Positions 1 to 13,700 of a DNA stretch of 64,000 nt are shown here, one piece after another; positions within the stretch are counted from its first letter, which is position 1, and the number at the start of each line of letters is the position of its first letter. Both the position numbers and the translations under genes were made by a program. The DNA comes from Amylostereum areolatum (Eukaryota; Basidiomycota; Agaricomycetes; Russulales; Stereaceae), in the NCBI GenBank assembly GCA_012932865.1, contig SAXG01000003.1, forward strand, positions 992,001 to 1,056,000. The letters are read 5' to 3'. The notes beneath the pieces were generated by a model. That model saw nothing but the letters and a program-made list of their open reading frames with translations, was not told where the DNA came from and did not search any database.

Positions 1-1171
1 CTTGTGCTGTGAAGATGTAAGTGTTTCCAGCTTCTTTCCAGCTCTTTGCACATTTTCCGTCTAGATTCGAAGTTTTGTACAACGGTTCTATCAATTTATT
101 GAAGGGGTGTCTCAACATCACAGAAACGTTGACGAACTCCTCAGTAAGGTATGTGAAACCTGCTATTGAAACTGTCATTTGCATTGACCATTTTCTTGCA
201 GTCTCTGGACAATATTCTGAAGAGCCATGTTAGCGAAAATTACGGTGCAATTCTGGCTACAACGTCCACACTTTCCCAAGTAGCGCAGATGATCACAAAT
301 CTGGAGCATTTCGAGGTTGCATGCGTAGAACTTGAACGTTCCCTCACCAGCCTCCGGTCAGTCCACTCGCCGTTAGGCCGTATTGTTTAGCTGAATAACC
401 CGATAGTTCTGCTCAACGCGGAGGTACCATCCAACTGACTGCAGCATCGTCCTTCGCGTCGATACTCTCGCAGGCCTTAGAGCGAATTAACGAGCTCATC
501 ACGTCTAAGCTCGCTGATTTCTTCGAATTATCTGAATACGATTGGACACCCAAGGCACGAGAGGACGCACCGAGCTTATACCTGTACGAACTCGTGCACT
601 GGTTGACGCCCATCATCGACTCCCTTCCTATCAAGGAGTCTTACAAAGAAGACGCGTATCGTGGAGCAGTGGGCTATGTCGCGCAGTGTCTTATGGTGCG
701 TCCAACAGACAATCTACTAAGTATGGGTGCCGGGTACAGACTCGATCCTTTATAGGATTTCTTGACGGATCACAGCATCGCTATGATCAATGAAAACGCC
801 ATCTCGAATATCCTTGTCGATGTTGATTTTCTGGAAGACCAGTTCCGGAATACGGGACGAAGTCATCTCAACTCCGTGTTCCAGGAGCTGCGGGCTGTAT
901 GTCTGCATCCAACTGATAAGTGCCGGGCTTACTCTAATGATGATTCTAGACAACCTCGGTCGCACTCTCCGACGCGGTCGCTGAATTCCTGCTCCCAGCA
1001 GTTCGCCAAGCATCTTACAGCACCGTAAAGCCAAAACGATTGCAAGCCCTTCTGGAAAAGCTATCGAAGTATGGTGCTTCGCTAAAAGACCATGTTGCAA
1101 GGGAAAAGGCGGACAAGAGGCGAAGGGAAGCAGACGCAGTTGGCCGTCTATTCCCGGGAGAAAGTCGATAA
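1..1171 (+). CDS. SEC15: Exocyst complex subunit Sec15, C-terminal part (5' end outside window)
   Basis: Sec15 is a subunit of the exocyst, which tethers secretory vesicles to the plasma membrane and is an effector of the Rab GTPase Sec4. The visible exons give the conserved C-terminal helical region, with stretches reading NLEHFEVACVELE, FFELSEYDWTPKA and INENAISNILVDVDF and ending in a charged tail EADAVGRLFPGESR. Introns at about 17-64, 144-201, 357-406, 696-755 and 897-949 keep the frame. The first junction is the least certain, because bases 42-64 also read in frame with the next exon. The gene runs in from the left edge, so its start is not visible. Its 3' end faces the ARF gene. Confidence 0.88.
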
Positions 1172-1557
1172 TTCCCAGAGCATACTAGCATCATTTCGTT
1201 GTACTTCATACTTCCTATGGGCTTTCCTAAATAATGTAGACCTCGAGGCATTCACAAGAAATATGGAAGATGAGGACGGTATCTGGACATGCGCGTAGTT
1301 CTGATCATGGAGTCGCTAGGCAGTTGCAGAAATTTACACCGGGATTTCATGGTCGTTATGAGAAGAACTCCGCTATACGACATAGAAGAACAAACCAGGA
1401 CTATAAAGGAGAAGATATGAACGTAGCGAGAAAACTGACAAGGCATGCTAGGCGGAAAGAAAAGGTGTACGATTTTGCGATATCGTAAAGGATCGTAAGA
1501 TGTGAAGACACGTAACGAAGACCCACGACGGTGACCAGCAGACAGACGTACACGCCC
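1172..1557. other. Convergent intergenic region, no gene seen
   Basis: Between the stop codons of Sec15 and ARF. Short open frames are present on both strands, but none has recognisable protein features or plausible splice partners. It presumably holds the two 3' untranslated regions. Confidence 0.6.
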
Positions 1558-2391
<834 letters not shown>

Positions 2392-2698
2392 TATAGAGGA
2401 GGAAAGAAGGCGTGGACGAGAGCGAGACGGGCGGCGTCGAGGACGAGGGAGGGACGATGAGGACGACAGACTGCAAGCTGTTGCGTGGAACGCCGTATCC
2501 GGTTGCGTTTCAAACTCAGCCAACCCCCGACCTGTGCTCTCTTAGACGCCCATAGCGGTAGTCTCCCTGGTCCCGGCGTTGAGCGCATCCGTGAGTGCTT
2601 CGAAGCTTTGAATTTATTGCTAGCAAGCGTGAGCGTGCCCGTCGTCGCATTCGCACTCGAGTCCGCGTGCTAAGGGGAAACACTTTATTTCCAGAATC
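2392..2698. promoter_or_regulatory. Shared upstream region of divergent ARF and CPSF2 genes
   Basis: About 307 bases separate the two start codons, so both promoters and 5' leaders must lie here. The ARF side is purine-rich on the + strand (CT-rich on the coding strand), common in fungal core promoters. I see no specific factor site that I can name with confidence. Confidence 0.5.
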
Positions 2699-5600
2699 AT
2701 GCTCACTTTCACCCCGCTCTCTGGTGCCGCCAGGTCAGACCGCATCCTGCCCCTCGCATACCTTTTGCAAGTCGACGACGTACGCATTCTTCTCGATTGC
2801 GGCTCTCCAGATTGGTGCCCCGAGCAGTCTTCTTCTGCTCTGAGACGCGAAGACATCGACCAACAGGAACACCACTGGGAACAATACTGCCAGAAATTAT
2901 GCGAGTGCGTGACGCGTTTCTCCAGTGCAGCTACCTCTTTGACGCGTCTCTCTCCGTAGAGTTGCACCCACCATCGATCTTGTTCTGTTGTCCCACGGAG
3001 ATCTTGCCCACTCCGGACTGTATGCATTCGCTTACTCTCGATGGGGCCTCAAAGCTCCCGCCTATTCCACATTACCTGTTCAAGCTATGGCTCGCATCGC
3101 TGTTTCCGAGGAAGTCGATGCCATTCGGGATGAACAGGACGTTGGACCAGACCCACAGATTGATAAGGCCTTGGAGCCTACTGACGAAGACGCCGTGATG
3201 GAGGAGGGTGATAAACGGTCCCCTACTCCGTCAGAAGACTTCCAAAAAGATAAAAGGAAGAGATACGTCGCTACTCTCCAGGAAGTCCAGGACGCTTTCG
3301 ATTCTATCAACACCCTGCGTTATTCACAACCGACGCATCTCGCTGGTATGTCCACCCACGAAATCCCCCATGCCAGTGACTTAACGAATGTTCAGGCAAG
3401 AGTCAAGGTCTAACCATCACCCCTTTTAGTGCGGGCCACACCCTCGGAGGCACCATTTGGAAAATCCGTTCGCCTTCCGCTGGGACTATTGTGTATGCAG
3501 TTGACATCAATCATATGCGCGAGCGTCATCTCGACGCGACTGTCATGCGCCATGCAGCGGGTAGCGCTTTTGAACCTCTGCAAAGACCAGACTTGCTCAT
3601 CATGGACGCACAACGTGCGGATGTTGCAAGCAGTCGACGGAAAGATCGTGATGCTGCTTTGATAGGTCGGTCACCCTCCCGTCAGCATACCACCATCTTG
3701 ATATATGATCTTCAATTTCTAGATACTATCACGGCTACATTGGAACGTCGATCATCTATGCTGCTCCCTTGTGATGCGAGCACGCGCGTTTTGGAAATGC
3801 TTGTCCTGCTGGACCAACACTGGTCCTTTGCACGATTGAAGTATCCGATCTGTTTACTTTCGCGTACAGGCCGTGAGATGCTTACGTTCGTCCGGAGCAT
3901 GATGGAGTGGCTCGGTGGGACTGTCAGCAAAGAGGACGTTGGCGAAGACGCGAACGCAAGCAGTCGAAATCGCGGCAAACGCAAACGAGATGATGATGCC
4001 GACGACGAAGCTTTGGGTGCTTTTGCGCTCAGATTCAAGTGCGGGTTTCTTAACGTTCGCTCTTTTCCTTACGCCCATGGTCTGACTAGTCTACGTCAGG
4101 CACCTTGAGTTTTTTCCCAGTCCGCAAGCCCTATTGCAAACCTACTCCTCGAAAGATCCGAAGCTTATCCTCGCTGTTCCCGCATCTTTGTCGCATGGTC
4201 CCTCTCGCGTTCTTTTCGCCGACTTCGCCGCCGTGCCCGATAATGTAATCCTTTTGACCACGACAGGAGAACATGGCACTCTCGGACGCGCTATGTTTGA
4301 CCGATGGAACGATTCGCAACGCCCCGAGGACAAATGGGACAAGGGAAAAATAGGCAGTAACGTTATGCTCGATGGTGTTCTTCATCTCCAAGTGAGATTT
4401 CTCCTATCTCGTAAAACACAACTTCTGATCGAACTGTGGTAGCTCAACTCCAAAGTCCCGCTTCAGGGCACAGAGCTTGAGATCTTCCTTCAAAAGGAGA
4501 GGGCCGAAAAGGAAAAGCAGTCGGCTCTACAGGCGGCCCTCCAACGAAAACAGCGAATACTTGAAGCCGATGAAGGTGATGAAGATAGCGACTCAAGTTC
4601 GGACTCGGAAGATGAGGATGACGTCGAGCGCGAGCTAGGTGGCGAGGTTCCAGAAAGACGTCGTCGTCGCAAGTCTCCAAATCAGGACGAAGGTGATGAT
4701 TGGACCAAAGGCATCGACGCAGACGATGCATCCCGTCAGCTTCTGTCGTTTGATATCTACCTGAAGGGTAACGTTTCAAAATCAACGTCGTTTTTCAAGA
4801 GTACAGGACGGGAAAGCCGAGGTTTCAGGATGTTCCCATACGTGGAAAAGCGACGGCGTGTTGACGAGTACGGAGAGGTATTGGACGTCGGGATGTGGGT
4901 ACGCCGGGGCAAACTCATAGAGGAAGAAACAGAGAGCGAAGACTCCAAGGCGATGAAAGCCCAGGAGGAGGAGACAAAAGTAAGTTTCAAACCCTCCCAT
5001 CTCGCAATTGATCGACCTTACACGAGATGAACAGAAAGCACCTCGAGAGCCACCCTCAAAATACGTATCAACAGTGATGGAGGTTCAACTCGCATGTCGA
5101 TTGCTTTACGTGGACCTTGAAGGTTTAAATGACGGGCGTGCCACGAATGCCATCATTCCTCAGATGAATCCCCGAAAAATGGTGTGTTTGTATCTGTCCG
5201 CTTAATTCAATAGTTGCGTCTGAGATTCTTCCCAGATACTCGTACATGCACCGTCTAGTGGAACCGATGCCCTTATTGAAACCTGTTCCAACATTCGCAA
5301 CATGACGAAGGACATATTCGCCCCCCAGCAAGGAGAAGAGGTGCAGATTGGGCAACATACCAATAGTTTCTCAATATCCCTCAGTGACGAGCTCCTTGCC
5401 TCTGTTCGCATGTCTCGCGTACGTAGCTTGTCCAAACACCATCACTATTCGGCTTCTGATATTTTATGCATAGTTCGAAGATAACGAAGTCGGATTTGTG
5501 ACAGGACGCATCGCGACGACTGTGAGCACAACTATGCCGACCCTTGAACCTGTGATATCTGGCCCTGCCGATCGCGCGCAGAACATCGTGGTGGCACCTC

Positions 5601-5890
5601 GTACACTTGGCGCCCGTCCTATGCAAAGGCTCCCAAACTCGACAATGATTGGGGAACTCAAACTGACAGCCCTCAAAGTGCGACTCGCTTCGGTTGGGAT
5701 ACATGCGGAATTAGTAGGAGAAGGCGTGCTCATATGCGGATTGCGCAGCGGGGGGCTGAGCGATCTTTCGGAAGCGGTTGCAGTTCGCAAAACAGCCAAA
5801 GGAAAAGTTGAGATGGAAGGCTCTGCCAACGAGGTCTACTACAAGGTACGGAAGGAGATTTATGGGCTTCATGCTCTCGTCGCAGCCTAG
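2699..5890 (+). CDS. CFT2: Cleavage and polyadenylation specificity factor subunit 2 (CPSF100/Cft2)
   Basis: A subunit of the pre-mRNA 3' end processing complex and the inactive partner of the CPSF73/Ysh1 endonuclease. The N-terminus starts MLTFTPLSG and enters a metallo-beta-lactamase fold (LLQVDDVRILLDCGSPDW). The usual metal-binding HxHxDH is replaced by SHGDLAHSG, as known for CPSF100. A beta-CASP region follows (PFSAGHTLGG, DLLIMDAQ, VLEMLVLLDQHW), then an acidic, Ser-rich and Arg/Lys-rich linker, and a C-terminal part ending EIYGLHALVAA. Introns: 2905-2959, 3346-3395, 3666-3722, 4039-4099, 4392-4442, 4980-5034, 5182-5235 and 5419-5473. The frame is intact throughout. The start codon is the first ATG of the open frame and matches the family N-terminus. 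Confidence 0.93.
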
Positions 5891-6191
5891 AGATTTTACT
5901 ACGATGAGCTAGCTATAAATAACATCACGGCGAATCGTCATTTCCTGGGTATCATTTGGTTGTATGGGATAGAAGCGTAAGTTGGCATTCACGTACTGTA
6001 CAAACGTTGCCACCGAACGTGGTAAGCAGACAAATACTCCAGCCAAGGGTTATCAAAGAAGAATAAAGTACTTTGAGAGCAAGAGGGAAAGCCAGTAGCT
6101 CTAGGCAGGAAGGTGAGCCAAGCCGTAGATGTCAGACAAATTTCGACAAGGAGAAACGAATCGACGAGAACATGATAGCAAACACGAGCGC
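5891..6191. other. Convergent intergenic region, no gene seen
   Basis: Lies between the stop of CPSF2 and the stop of the first alpha-tubulin gene. It is fairly AT-rich and holds both 3' ends. No coding or RNA feature is recognised. Confidence 0.6.
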
Positions 6192-8163
6192 TTAGTATTC
6201 ACCCTCTTCCTCCGCGTCAGCAGAGTCGGTGCCAACCTCCTCGTAGTCACGCTCAAGTGCCGCAAGGTCCTCGCGGGCCTCTGAGAATTCACCCTAAAAA
6301 CGCAGGATCAACAAAACGCACCCTCTGGCGGGGAAATAGAACGTACCTCCTCCATGCCCTCTCCGACGTACCAATGCACGAAAGCACGCTTGGAGTACAT
6401 CAGGTCAAACTTGTAATCTATGAAATCAAGTTAGACAACGATCAAGGGATATGGTAACAGATCCGTACCCAGACGATGCCACGCAGCGCCAATGGCCGTG
6501 GTGCTGGTGAAAAGAAGAGGCGAATAATCAGGAAATATTGCCAAAGGACTGGGGCTATTGCAACATACTTAGAAAGCATGCACAGGCTGCGGCTAGTCTT
6601 TGCAAGGTCACCGCCGGGAACAGCGGCGGAAGGCTCATTGCAAATACCAAGCTTGATATCTCGTCAACAACAGCTTGGGCTTATGATGTGGAATGACATA
6701 CCTTGAAGCCCGTCGGGCACCAGTCAACAAATTGGATCGTGCGCTTAGTCTTAATGCTGGCGACAGCAGCCGAGGTATCCTTAGGGGACGACGTCGCCAC
6801 GATAGAGAAGGCAGACCGCCACTTAGGTTGGAGGAGTCGTCAGTCTGAGGTCGTTAACAGCAGAGAAACCATCACATACTGTACTTGCCCTCCTTGGGAT
6901 CACATTTCACCTGAAAACCAAAGCACGATAAGAAGCCGCACATAGCTTTGGCAGACATATGCTGACCATTTGATTACCGCTCTCGAAACACGAGAAGGTC
7001 ATCTCTGCGACAGAGTTCTGCTCGTGAGTGGCCTTGTCAGCGGAGAGGAGAGGTGCATAGGTGGCCAAGGGGAAGTGAATACGAGGGAACCTGCGATCGT
7101 ATCAGAATTGATATCGAGGCCTCATGCAGCGACGGAAGAAAACGTACGGGACAAGGTTCGTTTGGAACTCGTTCAAATCAACATTGAGGGAGCCATCGAA
7201 ACGCAGAGAGGCAGTGACCGAGGAGACGACCTGAGCGATTAGCCTGTTTAAGTTTGTGAAGCTCGGTTGAGTGACACCAAGCCGGGTCTTGCAGATGTCG
7301 TAGATCGCTTCGTTGTCAACCTGCAAAAACATGAGACCCTGCTGAAAGAAAGGAGGGAGAAATGCATACCATGAACGAGCAGTCAGAGTGCTCAAGCGTC
7401 GTGTGTGTTGTGAGCACCGAGTTGTACGGCTCAACCACGGAGCTAGAAAGTTGCGGGGCGGGGTACACACAGAACTCCAACTTTGACTTTTTACCGTAGT
7501 CGGTGGACAATCTCTCGAGCATGAGGGCGCCGAAACCTGAACCGGTTCCCCCACCGAAGGAGTGGAAGACAAAGAAACCTTGCAGACCAGAGCAGTTGTC
7601 CGCCAATCGACGAATCTTATCCATGGTAGGGTCAATAAGCTCCTTTCCGACGGTATAGTGACCGCGTGCATCTGTATGTAGGAAAGCTCAGGTCAGTGGA
7701 TATGAAGAAAAATATAAGAAAATGGACGAACAGTTGTTGGCAGCATCCTCCTTGCCGGTGATCATGGTCTCGGGATGGAAGAGGGAGCGGAAAGGACCCG
7801 TCTTGACCTCATCGATGGCACCAGGCTCAAGGTCAACATATAGCGAACGAGGGACATACTTCCCGGAACCTGTCTCCGAGAAGAAAGTCGAGTGTCCAAC
7901 ATCGGTGCGCCCCGCATCCAAAACGCGTCCATCAGGCTATTCAGCAGCGAAAACACGTCGTCAGTCCAAGCAACTTGCTTTGATAACGATATCGGCCTAA
8001 GGCCACTCACGCTCAAGCCGTGTTCAATAGTATAAAGTTCCCCTACGCGCGCCCCGTCATATTGAGAGCCCGTGACGGAAAGAGAAAGGGCGGATGACTC
8101 ACAGCAAGCATTACCAATCTGAACACCAGCTTGACCGACGTGTACTGAAATGACCTCACGCAT
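6192..8163 (-). pseudogene. Alpha-tubulin, tandem copy 1, with a frame break
   Basis: The spliced reading starts [21 protein letters not shown] and has the tubulin GTP-binding loop GGGTGSG, the alpha-type GMEEGEF segment and an acidic tail ending EEEGEY. Introns lie at 6294-6346, 6418-6468, 6504-6568, 6652-6701, 6822-6879, 6911-6966, 7091-7147, 7321-7369, 7672-7731, 7937-8010 and 8044-8102. In the exon encoding [16 protein letters not shown] there is one surplus base near 6783. It turns the codon after VVP into a stop and shifts the frame. No splice choice I tried rescues it. Everything else is well conserved, so this is either a sequence error or a young pseudogene. Four introns in the last third are absent from copy 2, so the copies are old paralogues rather than a recent duplication. 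Confidence 0.85.
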
Positions 8164-8605
8164 TTTGGAAAGGATGTGGAAAACGGGGGTGGAGGGGGAT
8201 GATGAGGATGGGACAACCACAAGGTTGACTCGCGCTGCACGACCGATGATCCCAAAGCGCAAGGTGCCGACATTTCGCACTCCGTCGCCGCGGCTAACCC
8301 CTTCTTGAAAGCTATCCCGCACCAGGCCACCAGCCCACACCATGTCGTACGACGTGCATTTCAATAAAACTCCAACCACTTCTCATTGGCAGAAAGTATG
8401 CTGGATAGCTAAATTAACGAATGGGATAATGCGGTGCGGTACAAAAACAAAGGATGCGGTAATATCGTAAACGTGGGGCGTGAAGACTCGTGAAAACTTG
8501 CAAGGATGGGCAATGTGCGGGTACTATCCACGGAGGAAACATACCAAACGGGAAACAAAAAGAAATCCGACAGAAACAACATCTTCCCATCTAGACGGGG
8601 GTCAC
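8164..8605. promoter_or_regulatory. Spacer between tandem alpha-tubulin genes
   Basis: About 440 bases holding the promoter and leader of copy 1 (right next to 8163) and the 3' end of copy 2. No gene is seen in it. Confidence 0.5.
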
Positions 8606-10352
8606 TTAGTACTCGCCCGCCTCCTCCACGTCGGCCGAGTCAATGCCAACCTCCTCGTAGTCCTTTTCGAGAGCTGCGAGATCCTCGCGAGCCTCAGAGA
8701 ACTCACCCTCCTCCATACCCTCGCCGACGTACCAGTGCACGAACGCACGCTTCGAGTACAGGAGATCAAATTTGTGGTCGAGACGGCTCCATGCGCTCGA
8801 GATCGCGGTGGTGTTCGATAACATGCACATACTGCGTGCCACCTTTGCGAGGTCGCCACCAGGAATGTGCGCAGGGGGCTCGTTGCAAATGCCGATCTTG
8901 AAGCCGGTCGGGCACCAGTCGACAAACTGGATTGTGCGCTTCGTCTTGATGGTGCTGACGGCACCGTTGACATCCTTGGGTACGACATCACCGCGGTACA
9001 AGAGCGCGCAGGCCACTGTGTTGGACGGTGAGGCAATGTTCAGGAACCAAGAAAGGGCGACACTTACTATATTTACCCTCCCGGGGGTCACACTTGACCA
9101 TCTGGTTGCCTGTCTCAAAGCAAGAGAAGGTCATGTCGGCCACCGAGTTCTGCTCGTGGTGCGCCTTCTCCGCCGAGATAATCGGTGCAAAGGTAGCCAG
9201 AGGGAAATGAATGCGAGGGAAACTGAATCATTCACAAATTCAGTTACTTGATGGGCATAATTATTAGCGATACATACGGAACAAGGTTGGTTTGGAACTC
9301 GTTGAGGTCAACGTTGAGAGAACCATCGAAACGAAGCGAAGCGGTCACTGAGGAGACAACCTGGGCAATGAGCCTGTTGAGGTTGGTGAAGCTGGGAGAG
9401 CCGATGTTGAGGTTCTTCTTGCAGATGTCGTAGATGGCCTCGTTGTCAACCTACATATACGTTCAATGGGACTATCGAGGATGCTGTCGAAACAAAATGT
9501 TCACCATGAAAGAGCAATCTGAGTGCTCGAGGGTCGTGTGCGTGGTGAGAACCGAGTTGTAGGGCTCTACCACCGAGTTGGCCATTGTCGGCGCCGGGTA
9601 TACACTGAATTCAAGCTTGGACTTTTTGCCGTAGTCGGTGGAAAGGCGCTCAAGAATGAGAGCACCGAGGCCAGAACCGGTGCCGCCACCGAAAGAGTGG
9701 AAAACGAAGAAGCCTTGAAGTCCGTTGCAGTTGTCAGACAAGCGACGGAGCTTGTCCATAACGGTATCAATCTGTTCTTTCCCAATGGTATAATGACCAC
9801 GAGCATCTAAAACGTGGCAAGGGTGAGACGTGAATCGATCGCGATGGAATGAAGTCCTTACAGTTGCTGGCGGCGTCCTCCTTTCCAGTAATCATAGTCT
9901 CGGGGTGGAAGAGACTCCTGTACGTGCCATTGCGGACCTCATCGATGACATTGGGCTCAAGGTCGATGTAAAGAGAACGCGGCACGTGTTTTCCCGACGA
10001 AGTCTCCGAGAAGAAAGTGCTAAAGCCGTCGGCGCTCTTTGACGGCGAGGGATCGACCAAGCGACCATCGGGCTACACTCCACATATTAGATATGCATGC
10101 AGGCAACGAAATACGAAGAGAACCGTACACTGAGACCATGTTCAACGGTGTAAAGCTCCCCTGCAAAAAGGATATGATTAATCTCCGATGGTGCATGTGG
10201 AAACGGGGGCAGCAGAAACACGCGTCATTTCAGCCATGGAAGCGGAAACGCGCTCCAGTTCGACAGAGAAGGGGGAGGAGTGACAACTCACAGCAGGCGT
10301 TGCCGATTTGAACACCAGCCTGGCCAACGTGGACGGAGATAACTTCACGCAT
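8606..10352 (-). CDS. TUB1: Alpha-tubulin, tandem copy 2
   Basis: Alpha subunit of the alpha/beta-tubulin dimer of microtubules. The start [21 protein letters not shown] matches the family exactly. The product is about 450 residues, with the GGGTGSG nucleotide loop, [10 protein letters not shown], the alpha-specific catalytic-Glu region [15 protein letters not shown], and a C-terminal EEAGEY whose Tyr is the typical detyrosination residue. The frame is intact. Introns are concentrated in the first two thirds, and the last exon (about 8606 to 9064) is long. Copies 1 and 2 share several intron positions, including the one after GKY. As the unbroken copy it probably supplies the main alpha-tubulin, though fungi often keep two functional alpha genes. 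Confidence 0.95.
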
Positions 10353-10720
10353 TCTGCTTCTCAAGAGAGATCTGAAAGTAGGTTGGGGTCAAATCGCTTC
10401 GTAAGGATGAAGCGATGGTGGCGGGCACTCACCGAGGGTATGAGGGGTACGAGAGGATACAAAGGAAGGAGGCGAAGAGCAACTTGAAGCCTGTACGCGT
10501 TTGCTGCTGATGACATAATATTCCCACGGACCATGCCTTTTCCTCAAGGAGGACCTGGGGGTCGACTACGGGGAAACATCGATATCGTACATCAGACCTC
10601 CTCCACCAAATGTGGAGATCTAGTTTGTTCTAAGATGTACATGTATAGTTTGATATATATATCGGACACTTCACGCAGTTCTGCGAGAAAGACACCCCAG
10701 GATTGAATCCCATCGGATCC
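10353..10720. promoter_or_regulatory. Upstream region of alpha-tubulin copy 2
   Basis: Holds the alpha-tubulin copy 2 promoter and leader and the 3' end of the lipase gene. A short AT-rich tract with TATATATAT lies near 10650. No coding feature is recognised. Confidence 0.5.
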
Positions 10721-13700
10721 TCAAGGCCTCAAGGCCTCACTGTCCAAACCGTTCCGTTCGGAGCGCACGGTGTTTCCTGCAACCTCTGTTGTCTGCGTTG
10801 ACAGCAAGGCTTTTCCGCTCGACGTCTTTCGGACAAAATACCTGTAGGGTCGTGAGTTAGTGCGATCAATAAACTCCTGGTCCACAGAGCACGCACCCAA
10901 CCAAAGAGTTCCAGATTGTCAAGCCGTGAATCGGTATAATATGAGTACGAGTCTGCTCCTCCGAAACTGATTGCCTTGGTGCTGTAGAGGGTAGGTCTAA
11001 CGGATCAAACGCCGCGCGCACAGTTTGACTGTGCCGCATCTTCGGGATCGTCTTATGAGTCACTGGCGCCGAGTGGTATACGTGCTTCTTTATGAGGGCA
11101 AGGGCCTCAGGCTAAGGAGGGAAATGATGAGTACGCAGTGGGTGAACGTAGGTTTCAAGATACTAACGGTATCTCGACGACCCGCAATGGCGCTGGGAGG
11201 CGGTCGCTCATCCTGCAGATCAAGAGGGCCCCAACGCCGGTGCTCGTCAATTCGAATGCCCCCATTGACACCCGAGTTTGCAGAGACTGAAGACACCATT
11301 GTCTTCGCGGCCTTGTTTCCCTCCATCACGGTTACTCCTAAAGCACCTGACCCTCCCTCGTCGACCAAGAGAAACCCTTGCGCCCTTGCCTCCGCAAGCA
11401 TTCTGTTGACCCGCGACTCGACCTGATGCCGCTTTTTAACGACTTTACGCGCCTTCGCCACGAACTTCTTGTCCGTGAGTTCTTGTCCGGTCAACCAGCG
11501 TCGAACGGGTGCCTCTTTAATAATCCCGATTGCACTAGAGGGCATCTGCAGCGCAGGTATGTCTTGCAAAGCCTCCATTGAACGAACCTGTCCATGGATA
11601 TCGACGCGCTCCCGAATCATGATCGCGCGGCGACCACCCTAGAGATTTCCCACAGAATGTCAACGTGCCGCAATTGTAGTATAAGTGTAGGACTCGCGTA
11701 CCAAACTGGCACACGGGGCGGCGTCCTGCCCTGAAACGACATCGGCTTTTGCCTGTTCGAAAGTCTGCGGAGTATGAGGGCGTCCGTTGTCCTCTTGATG
11801 CGATGGCTCGTCGGCGTGAATCTGACATTCCTGTCGACGCACGTCGGGGAAGGGGCTGCTTGCTAGATGATCCTTTCCATGCATTGTAACATGTCGAGCA
11901 AACTGAGCGATAGACCGGTATGCATAATTGGCCTAATAAATGTGTCAGACTGGGTACGGTGTCGGGAAAGGCCGTCATACGCTTTCCGTGAAGCTGAAAA
12001 CGGTTAAGACGTGAGGCATTCCTGAGCATTTTATGTTAGTTCATGGCGAGGTTCAAGTATCGAGACGCTTACCGTCATACACTTGTAGATGCACCTATCG
12101 AAAGAGATAAGACAGAAACATGGTCAAAGAAATCTAACACACATTTGTCGGTGTCCGAAATTTCTCTACGTTGTCCCTCTGTCTCCCATCTTTGACGACG
12201 CCCTCGCGTGTCGGGTAGTCATCGGGGTGTGCAGCACGATGGGCAAAGCGAACAATCTCATCCCGTAGCACTTCGCCGTCGCCAGCCAAGATGTACAGAG
12301 GGCAGAGATTGCACAGCGATCCTTGCAGAATGGGCGAAACCAAGGGATGGGTAAGTTGCCTAAGGATGGTCGTAAATAATTGATTCGAATGGTGGGGTAA
12401 TGGTGGAGAGATGCCTGAACTTACTCATTCGTCGCATACTGCTGTATCTGTCCCCGAATCTCCAGGGGAACCGCGCTGGAATTTTCCATGAGTACCTTCG
12501 CCGGCTTCGGTTCCCATTTCTTGGGGGTCCCATCGGCATCTTCCGGAGGTTGGGTTTCGCGGAGAGTTCCGTCGCTCGTAGACGAGTTGTTTTCACTTGC
12601 TTGTGAATTCCCAGGTATGTACTCTGGGTCCGACGCTGTGGGGCCGCCAACTTGGTCGAACATACCCTGCTGAGTCTTGACACCATTGTTGTCGTGGAGC
12701 TTATCCGAACCTTTCACTGCCGCGTCTTTATTTGCATGCTGTTCGTCCACACGTTCCGGGCTTGGGAGAAGGGTGTCCGCATGTCCGGGTGGTGGAGGTG
12801 GGTTTGTCGCAGACTGCGTTACCCGGGGATGATCAGCATCCCCAACCGGATCCAGAGGCCAAGCCAACGAAGGTCTGTGAACGAATCCATACGGTGGCAT
12901 GATGTCCTGGAAGTCATGAGTCCGGAGGCAAAAGACGAAGGGACCGTTCTCCATACCGTAGCCATGTTGTCCATAACGCTCTGAAAACTATGCGTGAGAT
13001 CGACCCAGGGGCTGATCAGGATGGCGCCTGCAGGCTGTGGGATACCCATATCTCGAAGAACTGTAAGCGCAGTCACGCAAAGTGCTGCCCCTGCTGAATC
13101 GCCTGCAAACACGATCTTGGATGGGTGGATAGCTTTGTGAGATGACCCTGCCGGAGGATCTATCAAGTAGAAATCTGCGATAAAATTGTAAGAAGACACA
13201 CGAACTTAGCAGGCGCCTACAATGAAATAGACCTACAGGCCGCAAGCACATCGTGGAGGGGACACGGCCATGGGTATTGGGGGGCTTTACGGTAGTTGAC
13301 CGCGAATGCGCGCCCCTTGATCTTCCGTGCTAGCGAGGCTTCAACCTCGAGCGTGCACAGTTCAAATAAATGATTCTCACCATAGCGAATAATTTGGTAT
13401 CGGTGTGTGTCTGTGGTCGACTCGATTCACACTCAACCGCGAATCATACGTGCGACTCACTAATTGAGCCCCAGAAAAACCCGCCTCCAGACTAAGGTTA
13501 AGTAGGGGGCAAACGCGCAGGACAATGTATGCGCACCTCCATGAACATATAACTGGAGAAGAAGAATGATTAAACAAGCGCGTGTTAACATCTTCCTTCG
13601 TCGACGACATACCATGACCGATTCCAACTTGTCCATTTGAGAGATAGTGTCTTCATCGCTGCTCGCCTTCTTGGAAGCCTTCTCGGTATTTCCGTCAAGG

